Source of the DNA: Toxorhynchites rutilus septentrionalis
Lineage: Eukaryota > Arthropoda > Insecta > Diptera > Culicidae
Reading direction: 5' to 3'
DNA: 64,000 nt
Assembly: GCF_029784135.1 (NCBI RefSeq)
Contig: NC_073745.1
Coordinates: forward strand, 99,479,333-99,543,332
Part shown: positions 50,987-61,560 of the stretch, one piece after another
How the letters are laid out: every line of letters starts with the position of its first letter
Numbering within the stretch: the stretch's first letter is position 1
The notes under the pieces: model-generated
The model's database searches: none
Told to the model about the DNA's origin: nothing
Seen by the model: only the letters and a program-made list of their open reading frames with translations
Translations under genes and position numbers: made by a program

Positions 50987-52792
50987 GTGGGTTATATCTA
51001 TGGTATAACCGCAAGGGTGACGTAGGACTATCGTTGATTTAGAGATCATTTGTTTGAAGTTGAATCTAAATCCATTCTGAATGAATGAATAAATGAATAT
51101 TTGGGGGACTTCGAAAACGAGAGCGTTACGTTGGAGGCACAAGGTTTTATGCATCCAATATAGGATACGAAAAACCTTGTTCTGAAGAATAATCTTCAGA
51201 AGCTAACCTGCTAACTGTACTTGATTGACAAATCACAAACCCAAATGTATTATATGGATATTTTATGGATAGAAAACATTAAAATAAACTCTTTCGCTTG
51301 AATGTAATTTTCAATTCCAAGGGGAACTGGCAGATTATTTTCCAGCAACGATTAGATATTTCCACATTTTCCTCGATACTGGAAGCCCACCAGTGGTTAA
51401 TGCTAATTCGATAACCACCTGTTAATAGCACTTGATTGAAACATATTTGGTCACAGTGTTACATGGATAGACATTCAAATAAACTCTTTCACATGAATGT
51501 TTTTTTTAAATTCCCAGAGGAACTGGCAGATTATTTTCCAGCAATGATTAGATCTTTCCGGAACTTTCTCGATGCTGAATGGCATCCAAACGGAAAGAAT
51601 TCTGCGCGTGTATGTGTCGATCCTTCGCCATCCACCTCCTCCAGCACGTTAGGCAACGATGTTGTCTTGTCGATGTCCTCACGAAAAATGAATGTGTCTC
51701 ACCACCAGAATATCGCTTAAGTATGCTTTTTGTGTGTGATTGAATCGAGAGAAGGTGTGGTTTACGATGGCAATTTGGAAGGCAAACTAGAGGGGAATGA
51801 ACTCTCTGAGCTCGGAACTTTCGGCGACTGAGCAATAATCGATTGCGGGCGCATACAATATTGGATACGGAAATATCCTACTGATGGGGAAGAATAATCT
51901 TCAGAAGCTATCCTGTTAATTGCGATTGATTGAAAAACCACAAAACCAAATGTATTTGGTCACAGTGTTACATGGATAGAAAACATTCAAATAAACTCTT
52001 TCACATGAATGTATTTTTAAATTCCCAGAGGAACTGGCAGTTTTTTTTCAGTAACGATTAGACATTTCCACATTTTCCTCGATACTGGAAGCCCACCAGG
52101 GGTTAATACTAACTCGATAACCATCTGTTAATAGTACTTGATTGAAACATATTTGGTCACAGTGTTACATGGATAGAAAACATTCAAATAAACTCTCTCA
52201 CATGAATGTATTTTTTAAATTCCCAGAGGAACTGGTAGATTATTTTCCAGAAATGATTAGATCTTTCCGGAACTTTCTCGATGCTGAATGGCATCCAAAC
52301 GGAAAGAATTCCGCGCGTGTATGTGTGTGTAGCGATGTCTTCCCGGGGAACCGTTTGTGGCATCACTCTCCTCTTGATGGATTCCCTTCTGGCCTAGGGT
52401 GTTCAAACAGGCTCTTGGTGACACCGTTCATCCGCGCTTTCATGATAAATGAAGAGCTTCACCACAACAGCGACAACATGCTCCAATCGCTGTTCAATTA
52501 GAACTGAGTGGATTTCCGAGCGGCGCTCGCTTATATACCGATTGGTGATTTCAATAGCCTGTTTTGAAAGCAATTTTAAGACTATTGAAACAAGTTTTTG
52601 GATCAGAAAGTAACAAGTATAGAACGCGTAGACATTTTATCTTTCGAATGAAGTGTTTATCATACCATTTCGTTCAGTTGTTTAGGAGCTATTAACGCTC
52701 AAAATCTCGGTCTCCGGCGTAACGCTTTCGTTTTCGAAACTTTGATTTTACACCCCGGTATAGAAATGAAAGACGTAGTCCTACGTCAAAAA
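50987..52792. mobile_element. GACGTAGNACTACGTC-family element D (1.8 kb) with internal repeats
   Basis: The left end is GTGGGTTATATCTATGGTAT followed by GTGACGTAGGACTATCG. The right end is GAAATGAAAGACGTAGTCCT then ACGTCAAAAA. The interior holds four copies of a ~200-bp unit (about 51210, 51430, 51925, 52140; motifs TTGGTCACAGTGTTACATGG, AAATTCCCAGAGGAACTGGC, CGATACTGGAAGCCCACCAG or CGATGCTGAATGGCATCCAA). A minus-strand promoter-like block is at 52503-52545. No transposase. Confidence 0.65.
52503..52545 (-). promoter_or_regulatory. Compact Pol II promoter-like block inside element D
   Basis: On the minus strand CCAAT (52545-52541) is followed at once by TATATAA (52537-52531), a GC-rich palindrome CGAGCGCCGCTCG, and the arthropod initiator TCAGT (52507-52503) about 31 bases after the TATA box. 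All four are properly ordered and spaced. This resembles insect histone promoters. No ORF of note follows. Confidence 0.5.
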
Positions 52793-52795
52793 TTT

Positions 52796-53390
52796 CACTC
52801 TAAATAATACGTGGTTTTAAAACTATGTTATTTTTTGTGTTTGAGTAAATTAAAATTGAAATAATGAGTTTGTAGGTTAAAAAAACATCAATAAATTTAA
52901 ATAGGATTAATATATTGACAAATTCTGCATCGCAAAACGTTGGTATTGAAAAGCTCTAAGAGTCGTACGAAGGCAGTTTTGATGTAGAATTGAAAAAAAA
53001 ACCCGTTTACCCTAATGCAACTTAGAAAAAACGCGCCTAAATCGATTATAAGAAAAGATAGAACAAATATCTAGTCTAAGATTTTGTCTCAAGAACAAAT
53101 ATCTAGTAGAAAGTTATTTTTTGCGCTTTCTATCTAAGTTGCATTAGGGTAACCATGAAAAAACGATTTTTGTTGCTTTAACTTTTATATTTCAAATTCT
53201 ACATCAAAACTGCCTTCGTACGACTTTTAGAGCTTTTCAATACCAACGTTTTGCGATGCAGAATTTGTCAATATATTAATCCTACTTAAAGTTATTGATG
53301 TTTTTTTTAACCTAAAAACTCATGATTTCAATTTTAATTTACTCAAACACAAAAAATAACAAATCACGTATTATATAGAGTGAAATTTGT
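52796..53390. mobile_element. 0.6-kb foldback with ~260-bp arms
   Basis: TTTGTGTTTGAGTAAATTAA, ATTCTGCATCGCAAAACGTT, GTCGTACGAAGGCAGTTTTG and TTACCCTAATGCAACTTAGA on the left arm recur inverted on the right (AATTTACTCAAACACAAA, AACGTTTTGCGATGCAGAAT, CAAAACTGCCTTCGTACGAC, CTAAGTTGCATTAGGGTAA). The centre is near 53085. No coding. Confidence 0.88.
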
Positions 53391-53455
53391 TCTTTCAAAT
53401 TCTGTCAACAAACATTTTTTATGTTTGCCCCAGAGAGAATGACAAACAACAACCT

Positions 53456-53987
53456 CTTAATACTAACTTCCACTTCCTTCCACATGTTCTGTGAGAATTT
53501 TAGATGCTATAACAGATGCAGAAATTGTCCTGTTTTCTTTGAGGAACTCAATATGACCAAGGCAAAGTTTCTTTTGCGAAAGCAAGGAGACCGCCTGAAC
53601 GGAGGTACCTTCTTATGCGCCTGTCTTGGAGTCTCAAGATTTTAATGCCCCAGCTCAGAATGCATCCCCTATAAGAACAAGTAGCCAGACTGGTAATAAT
53701 TCACCCTGAGAGGATAAACTTATTTGAACTCGAAGAAGAGAAAAGAATAATGGAGCTGCTGAAAGTCGTTAGCGACCCTTCCAGCTATTTGTCAGATGAA
53801 AGTCTTCGCAAGGTCACAACCCCAAATGTGCCTTATGCTACGAGATCAGCAATCGGGAAATCTTCACCAAGCGTGGCATCATCTGCAAAGGTAAGAAACT
53901 CCAGCACTTAAAGCCTTAAAGTCAGAGACTGGTTATGTCCCGAGTACTGGTAAGTCCAAGCTCAACATTGCATTCTGCATTAGTGAC
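53456..53987 (+). other. Interval with weak coding-like stretch, unassigned
   Basis: Between about 53690 and 53890 the plus strand can be read as EEEKRIMELLKVVSDPSSYL and RKVTTPNVPYATRSAIGKSS, followed by AAAGGTAAGA, a donor-like site. It may be a retroelement gag scrap or an exon; there is no family match I can defend. Confidence 0.25.
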
Positions 53988-54560
53988 TCGGCAAACTTCG
54001 TCTCGCCCAAAATTTGTTTTTCGTTATCAATACCTTCAAACATTCTCGTTTTCTTACTAAGCGCAAGTTCATGAGTGCAATCGCAGAACTGTTCATTGTT
54101 TGATCTTTTAATCGAACCCGTTGAATTTACCTTTCACTAAAAAATTCCTAGTACTTCTACCAAAACTCATCTATATAATATCAGAATATTTTCAGACACA
54201 ATTCTCGTTCAAGATTTTTCAACCACTTGCAAATAACATGTTTCTCCGTTACATGGAATAAATATTTGATACAGAAAATATGGTAGAATAAAGAGAGACT
54301 CCTCCCCTCTTTCCCCCTTAGAGAGTGGAGAGGAGTGTCCATTCACCATAGAAACGTTTTGTGTCCCCTAAAATCTTCACATGCCAAATTTGGCTGCATT
54401 TACTTGATTAGTTTTAGAGTTATGCAGAAATTTGTTTTTCGTTTGTATGGCAGCCTCGCCTAAGAGAAGGGGGAGGAATATCTAACCACCATTGAAATAT
54501 TTATTGCACCTTAAAACCTCCAGATGCCTAATTTGTTTGCATTTGCTTGATTCATTCTCG
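53988..54560 (-). mobile_element. Helitron-like 3' fragment, reverse orientation
   Basis: GACTCGGCAAACTTCGTCTC then GCCC at 53985 is the reverse of the Helitron 3' terminus. Reversed inner blocks (ATCTTTTAATCGAACCCGTT, AGACACAATTCTCGTTCAAG) and the 125-bp minisatellite (54300-54560) follow. The CTAG itself is mutated (TTAGTGACTC). Confidence 0.75.
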
Positions 54561-54959
54561 AGTAATGCCGAAATTTGTGTTTTATTTCGCTATCCACATA
54601 GCAAATGATGCTGTTCAGCAAATGCGTGGTTATATTGCACCTGATTATAAAATGAAGTTGGAAAGTGTTTTGTTTCGCTCACTCGTATTAATCTTATTTT
54701 GCTGTACCATGTATATTATACAAATGCTTACCAGTATTTGGGAGTCATGACATTTTCTGTTATGTTATGCCTCATTTAATGTTATAAATCTGGATGACAA
54801 AACATGAGCTTAAAATCAATTTCGGGTGTAGTATCAAGTTCAAAGAGCACTGGATTACCTCGAGTTTTCTGAACTGATATGTTGAAATCATGTTTCCAAT
54901 ACATGCCAGAGATTTTAATTTGTACATTACACCTAGATCTCACAATCATAAAGCGGTGG

Positions 54960-55325
54960 TACGGGAAATCGAAGAAATATCACGCGATCTTGACCAGCTA
55001 ACAAAGCATATATGCTGAATGCCGCTGCAAATCACATAACCCGCACAAACGGGCTGCCCGATAAGAAGAGGGTCCCTTGGTGCAGAATGCAACACGTTTT
55101 AGATGCATACCTATGAGAGCACTTAGGAGATTAATGAACGGTAATTATAGGGAGAGAGAAGCTTGAACTATCTCTATCATGGCTCGACGTGTTGCTAGAA
55201 GATATTTTTGGAGGGTGGAGAAAGACAGCTGGACGAAGTTCATGAGCGAGATTAATGCAGACCTCATAGATTACAGCGAAGAATCAATCCACTCAATGGT
55301 GGAACATTTCAGGTAGGTGAACGGT
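54960..55325 (+). pseudogene. LINE ORF2 fragment (between endonuclease and RT)
   Basis: Broken plus-strand reading: LDQLTKHI, ANHITRTNGLPDKKRVPW, then MRALRRLMNGNYRERE, then RYFWRVEKDSWTKFMSEINA. This is the linker of I/Jockey-type LINE ORF2 proteins (KxxVPWWN... then RESWxxFxSxI). It has several stops. Duplicated at 58102-58467. Confidence 0.6.
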
Positions 55326-55419
55326 AACACTATCACCGGCGATCCTTCTTGCTACTAGATAAATTCAGGTAGATTACATAGCGTCCTCTGATGTTGATTT
55401 TACGCAATTAACTCGTTGT

Positions 55420-57249
55420 GGTCGCTCTCGGAATTGTGTGGCCTTGCGTTGTCCTGATGGAACACAATACCTCTTCTGTTGACAATTCTGAACGTTTCTA
55501 GCTTCAAACGGTCCATTCATTGACAGTAGAGATCATAATTTAGTGTATTGCACTAAAAAAATTTAAAACAATTAAAAAGTCACAAGAGGGTGTGTCCGAG
55601 AGACGACCACATAGTTGACGTAGGATTCCGTTGGGCTAACTGTTGATTTTGGATGTTTGAAGAATTACATCGTAACACTCTTTAATAATGATTTAGTGGC
55701 CCTGAAAAGTGTAGTTTCGTTTGGTTGTTGGGTATTGTTTGTTCTCTCCACCAGTGTTTACCGAGTGATGATGACAGAAGGGTGGTAAACAGTCGTTGGA
55801 TAGTGCGTATCAGATAAAAGAAACCGAATTGGAACGAGATATGATGAAAACCGTGATCCCAGACGCGATGCCATCTGTGATATGTATGGATGAAATAAAG
55901 AAAAAAAAACTCATAAATGTAATATGTACCAATACCGAACACAATTTTCAATTTTTCTCATCAGTAAAAACATGTTACTTTAATATAGTGAAAACATATT
56001 TAAAATGGAAAAGTACATTTTTCTTTTTAATTCTTACTTTCTGAGTGTTTATTCAACCCAATGCGAATTTTAGTTGGACTAACAACACCTAATGCTATAT
56101 GTAGAGCGTATGGGAAATCACTTTTTGTAATATTTCTTCACTTTTCCAATTTTTCTCGCCGTATAAACTTTCCTTGGGTGAAAATGAACACAACAAAACA
56201 GACAGCTTAAACCAAACGACCCGTTCTCGAGCGAGAACACACCTTGGTTTTTATTTATGAAAATTGAAATAAATCGTTTCATATATCAAGTCATTTTTAA
56301 CCCAACTGCTACTATACACAATTTTACACTTACACTTGCGCTAAATATTTCACAATACACGATCGGTCATTGATATGAAATTTCATGAAGCAACCAACAT
56401 TAAAGCTCCAAATTCAAATTTTATTTGCTAGAATTAATCGTATCACTCACTTTACTTGCAATACAAAAATACCCCCGACTTGCATATATTTGCAATGCCG
56501 ATTTCCCCCAGGCAGCTTGGTTTAGATGTCTCTGTCAGGGAACACATTTCGGTAGGAACAAAAGCTTCCCCTACTTTCATGTATTTGAAATGCCGATTTC
56601 CCCCAGGAAGCTTGGTTTTGATGTCTCTGTTAGGGACCCGCCGCATGTATCGTCAATTTCGACCAATCAGAAGTGGGTATTTCCGTTAGGATAGGGGTTG
56701 ATATTTTTCGATTGCTCAATAGTTAGTTTCATGACATATATTATTTTCTTCAATATAAACAATTGTTCTGGAGTGCCAACATCGATTGGCGCATAAATTA
56801 CATCAATCCATCATGAAATGACCGAGCAATAAGCGTTTGAAATTGGATAATTTTCACGATGTACACGATTTTCGATTTTCAATTTGTACTCCTATATGTT
56901 CCCGGAAGACGTAATCCTGTGCAAAAAAAAATGAAAATAAATTGAATTGCACGGATTTTACTGTTGCAGTATCGGCTCAATAAACATTAATCACAATTTC
57001 AGAGGCCTGGCTTGTATTTTCGTAAAAAGTGTAAAATGTACCGAATTTTCTCTTTATTGACCTCCATTGTTAACACCCTGTAACTCACAACTGAATGGAA
57101 TGAAAATGGAAAAAACAACAAAAGATTTTTTTCAGTGTGAAATGCAACGCCTTTACATGGGCTTTACAACGGGCCATGAAATTACATGATCGTTATTACA
57201 CGAGGTATTGATCACGAGAAAATAATGAATAACATTTTCCCCAGCCTAA
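55420..57249 (-). mobile_element. mariner remnant interrupted by element E
   Basis: Its 5' terminal repeat (minus strand) is TTAGGCTGGGGAAAATG at 57249 with TA at 57250-57251. The N-terminus is EVNKEKIRYILHFLR near 57060. The C-terminal part near 55440-55530 reads MDRLKLETFRIVNRRGIVFH and then HQDNARPH-like. It is the same family as 6121-7674 and shares its internal deletion. The 3' end is missing. Element E splits it at the deletion junction. Confidence 0.75.
55586..56930. mobile_element. GACGTAG-family element E (diverged)
   Basis: The left end GAGGGTGTGTCCGAGAGACG then ACCACATAGTTGACGTAGG matches the left ends of A, B and D. The right end GGAAGACGTAATCCTGTGC matches their right ends with changes. 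The interior has a two-fold repeat around 56500-56640 (ATGCCGATTTCCCCCAGG-AGCTTGGTTT, GATGTCTCTGT). No coding is convincing. Confidence 0.55.
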
Positions 57250-58101
57250 TATTAACTTAACAGTAAACATGTTAATACAAATTACTCACAAATACTAGAG
57301 TAGGCAATTAATTTTTGAAAAAAAAAAATATAAAATTCGCACATTGATGATATTTTTTTAATCAGTGTTATAAGATGAACCTGGTAACTTTCTTTCTATT
57401 TCTACTAAAGTAATCTCTTGAATTAAATTAGTAAATGAGTATATTCAAGTTTCAACAAATTTCAGAACGCAAATGCCATATGCACCTCTCAATTTTTTCA
57501 TTTTATACGAACTTATGCGCGTTTACCTATTTGTTGAGTTTTTGAAAAGTACAAAAATAATACATTCTGCTAGAAATCAAGTTGGATCACGTAACACAAC
57601 TGATACTGAAGGGGGAGGAATATCTAACCACCATTGAAATATTTATTGCACCTTAAAACCTCCAGATGCCTAATTTGTTTGCATTTGCTTGATTCATTCT
57701 CGAGTAATGCCGAAATTTGTGTTTTATTTCGCTATCTACATAGCAAATGATGCTGTTCAGCAAATGCGTGGTTATATTGCACCTGATTATAAAATGAAGT
57801 TGGAAAGTGTTTTGTTTCGCTCACTCGTATTAATCTTATATTGCTGTACCATGTATATTATACAAATGCTTACCAGTATTTGAGAGTCATGCCATTTTCT
57901 GTTATGTTATGTCTCATTTAATGTTATAAATCTGGATGACAAAACATGAGCTTAAAATCAATTTCGGGTGTAGTATCAAGTTCAAAGAGCACTGGATTAC
58001 CTCGAGTTTTCTGAACTGATATGTTGAAATCATGTTTCCAATACATGCCAGAGATTTTAATTTGTACATTACACCTAGATCTCACAATCATAAAGCGGTG
58101 G

Positions 58102-58467
58102 TACGGGAAATCGAAGAAATATCACGCGATCTTGACCAGCTAACAAAGCATATATGCTGAATGCCGCTGCAAATCACATAACCCGCACAAACGGGCTGCC
58201 CGATAAGAAGAGGGTCCCTTGGTGCAGAATGCAACACGTTTTAGATGCATACCTATGAGAGCACTTAGGAGATTAATGAACGGTAATTATAGGGAGAGAG
58301 AAGCTTGAACTATCTCTATCATGGCTCGACGTGTTGCTAGAAGATATTTTTGGAGGGTGGAGAAAGACAGCTGGACGAAGTTCATGAGCGAGATTAATGC
58401 AGACCTCATAGATTACAGCGAAGAATCAATCCACTCAATGGTGGAACATTTCAGGTAGGTGAACGGT
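58102..58467 (+). pseudogene. LINE ORF2 fragment, second copy
   Basis: Same fragment in tandem unit 2, with one visible base difference at its right edge (GGTAACTCTATC against GGTAACACTATC). Confidence 0.6.
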
Positions 58468-58558
58468 AACTCTATCACCGGCGATCCTTCTTGCTACTAG
58501 ATAAATTCAGGTAGATTACATAGCGTCCTCTGATGTTGATTTTACGCAATTAACTCGT

Positions 58559-60380
58559 TGTGGTCGCTCTCGGAATTGTGTGGCCTTGCGTTGTCCTGAT
58601 GGAACACAATACCTCTTCTGTTGACAATTCTGAACGTTTCTAGCTTCAAACGGTCCATTCATTGACAGTAGAGATCATAATTTAGTGTGTTGCACTAAAA
58701 AAAATTTATAACAATTAAAAAGTCACAAGAGGGTGTGTCCGAGAGACGACCACATAGTTGACGTAGGATTCCGTTGATTTTGGATGTTTGAAGAATTACA
58801 TCGTAACATTCTTTAATAATGATTTAGTGGCCCTGAAAAGTGTAGTTTCGTTTGGTTGTTGGGTATTGTTTGTTCTCTCCACCAGTGTTTACAGAGTGAT
58901 GATGACAGAAGGGTGGTAAACAGTCGTTGGATAGTGCGTATCAGATAAAAGAAACCGAATTGGAACGAGATATGATGAAAACCGTGATCCCAGACGCGAT
59001 GCCATCTGTGATATGTATGGATGAAATAAAGAAAAAAAAACTCATAAATGTAATATGTACCAATACCGAACACAATTTTAAATTTTTCTCATCAGTAAAA
59101 ACATGTTACTTTAATATAGTGAAAACATATTTAAAATGGAAAAGTACATTTTTCTTTTTAATTCTTACTTTCTGAGTGTTTATTCAACCCAATGCGAATT
59201 TTAGTTGGACTAACAACACCTAATGCTATATGTAGAGCGTATGGGAAATCACTTTTTGTAATATTTCTTCACTTTTCCAATTTTTCTCGCCGTATAAACT
59301 TTCCTTGGGTGAAAATGAACACAACAAAACAGACAGCTTAAACCAAACGACCCGTTCTCGAGCGAGAACACACCTTGGTTTTTATTTATGAAAATTGAAA
59401 TAAATCGTTTCATATATCAAGTCATTTTTAACCCAACTGCTACTATACACAATTTTACACTTACACTTGCGCTAAATATTTCACAATACACGATCGGTTA
59501 TTGATATGAAATTTCATGAAGCAACCAACATTAAAGCTCCAAATTCAAATTTTATTTGCTAGAATTAATCGTATCACTCACTTTACTTGCAATACAAAAA
59601 TACCCCCGACTTGCATATATTTGCAATGCCGATTTCCCCCAGGCAGCTTGGTTTAGATGTCTCTGTCAGGGAACACATTTCGGTAGGAACAAAAGCTTCC
59701 CCTACTTTCATGTATTTGAAATGCCGATTTCCCCCAGGAAGCTTGGTTTTGATGTCTCTGTTAGGGACCCGCCGCATGTATCGTCAATTTCGACCAATCA
59801 GAAGTGGGTATTTCCGTTAGGATAGGGGTTGATATTTTTCGATTGCTCAATAGTTAGTTTCATGACATATATTATTTTCTTCAATATAAACAATTGTTCT
59901 GGAGTGCCAACATCGATTGGCGCATAAATTACATCAATCCATCATGAAATGACCGAGCAATAAGCGTTTGAAATTGGATAATTTTCACGATGTACACGAT
60001 TTTCGATTTTCAATTTGTACTCCTATATGTTCCCGGAAGACGTAATCCTGTGCAAAAAAAAATGAAAATAAATTGAATTGCACGGATTTTACTGTTGCAG
60101 TATCGGCTCAATAAACATTAATCACAATTTCAGAGGCCTGGCTTGTATTTTCGTAAAAAGTGTAAAATGTACCGAATTTTCTCTTTATTGACCTCCATTG
60201 TTAACACCCTGTAACTCACAACTGAATGGAATGAAAATGGAAAAAACAACAAAAGATTTTTTTCAGTGTGAAATGCAACGCCTTTACATGGCCTTTACAA
60301 CGGGCCATGAAATTACATGATCGATATTACACGAGGTATTGATCACGAGAAAATAATGAATAACATTTTCCCCAGCCTAA
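58559..60380 (-). mobile_element. mariner remnant, second copy
   Basis: Duplicate of 55420-57249 in tandem unit 2. The right terminal repeat ends at 60380. Confidence 0.75.
58729..60061. mobile_element. GACGTAG-family element E, second copy
   Basis: Duplicate of 55586-56930 with about 12 bases missing just after the GACGTAGGATTCCGTTG motif. Confidence 0.55.
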
Positions 60381-60739
60381 TATTAACTTAACAGTAAACA
60401 TGTTAATACAAATTACTCACAAATACTAGAGTAGGCAATTAATTTTTGAAAAAAAAAAATATAAAATTCGCACATTGATGATATTTTTTTAATCAGTGTT
60501 ATAAGATGAACCTGGTAACTTTCTTTCTATTTCTACTAAAGTAATCTCTTGAATTAAATTAGTAAATGAGTATATTCAAGTTTCAACAAATTTCAGAACG
60601 CAAATGCCATATGCACCTCTCAATTTTTTCATTTTATACGAACTTATGCGCGTTTACCTATTTGTTGAGTTTTTGAAAAGTACAAAAATAATACATTCTG
60701 CTAGAAATCAAGTTGGATCACGTAACACAACTGATACTG

Positions 60740-60872
60740 TTTTTTGAAAGTTTCAAACAAAAACTTGTGTTAATTAATGGGGGTCGATTTTTAGACCTCA
60801 TCGATCCCTAAAATTAATTTTCGTTCATGTCGACCCCTAAGAAACCAATATCGACCACATTGAGAACCCCTG
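60740..60872 (-). mobile_element. Single end of a hAT-like element
   Basis: Minus strand begins CAGGGGTTCTCAATGTGG at about 60872, followed by repeats of GTCGA and a second GGGGTCGAC block. CAGGGGTTCTCAA is a common hAT terminus. No partner end was found. Confidence 0.4.
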
Positions 60873-61149
60873 GCGTATTCCAGTCTTTCTGGTTATTTGA
60901 AACAAAAAAAAATCGAACAGACTATGGATCAGTAAAGATGCCGTTATCGCATGAAACTCTAACAAATCAAAAACATGTTTTTTGACAAAATGACGGCCAT
61001 TTGAAGAGAAAATGCTGTTTATAACTTTTTTTTCCAGAGTTTCTCGATTTTTTGAAAGATTATTTAAGTTCAATAGAATTTAAGATACCATGTACGCCAG
61101 TTTGAAAAAATCAATTTGAGGAAAACGCGTATGAAGTTAACTGTCAAGG

Positions 61150-61560
61150 CAGTATTACAGAGTGCTCAATAAGTTCGAATACACTTTAAAACGGTGTCAA
61201 TAATGAAAATATAAGTTTTCTTTTCTGCGTCAATTTTTATTGAGAACTTTTACGACATATATAATGGGAGTACGCGGCGTTAATTTTCACATTCTTCTCG
61301 ATAAACACCAGAGGGATCTTCCTACGCCTCGATACGGCCCCAAACCATCACCGACGCGGCGTTCTGAACCGTTGGATGTTTAAGTGGGACGGAGGGATGC
61401 TGGCAAAGAAACGTACGTGAAGATGGATTTTAGACAGCTCCAAAGCCTGAAATTCTATAAGTTACTGCCAAAGGAAGAGTCCCCAGCAGTGCTGAAAATA
61501 TTCACGTTCACGACATTCAAATTCAGCGAATTGCTGCCTTCCTTGTATTGATAACCTACT
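61150..61560 (+). pseudogene. Degraded DD37E-type transposase fragment
   Basis: At about 61415-61550 the plus strand reads YVKMDFRQLQSLKFYKL and, later, TFKFSEL. These align with TYVKADFRQLPGLLFF and KQKLSKFAKKY of the second DD37E transposase (first-Asp region). CAGAGTGCTCAATAAGTTC at 61158 may be its end. Heavily decayed. Confidence 0.5.

Larger units (their letters stand above)
54469..57610. repeat. Tandem duplication, unit 1 (3.14 kb)
   Basis: From GGGGGAGGAATATCTAACC to CACAACTGATACTG. It is repeated directly at 57611-60739 with roughly 99.5 percent identity by eye and one ~12-base deletion. The unit contains a Helitron piece, a LINE fragment and a mariner remnant carrying element E. 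Confidence 0.93.
57611..60739. repeat. Tandem duplication, unit 2 (3.13 kb)
   Basis: Direct copy of unit 1. Differences seen include T for C in CTATCTACATAG, GAGAGTCATGCC for GGGAGTCATGAC, and loss of GGCTAACTGTT-like sequence near 58771. It ends at GATACTG, followed by unrelated TTTTTTGAAAG. Confidence 0.93.

Noticed and set aside
56425..56694. 89-codon ORF, repeated at 59556-59825
   Set aside because: It is kept in both tandem units only because the duplication is recent. It spans a two-fold DNA repeat within element E and has ORFs in three frames.
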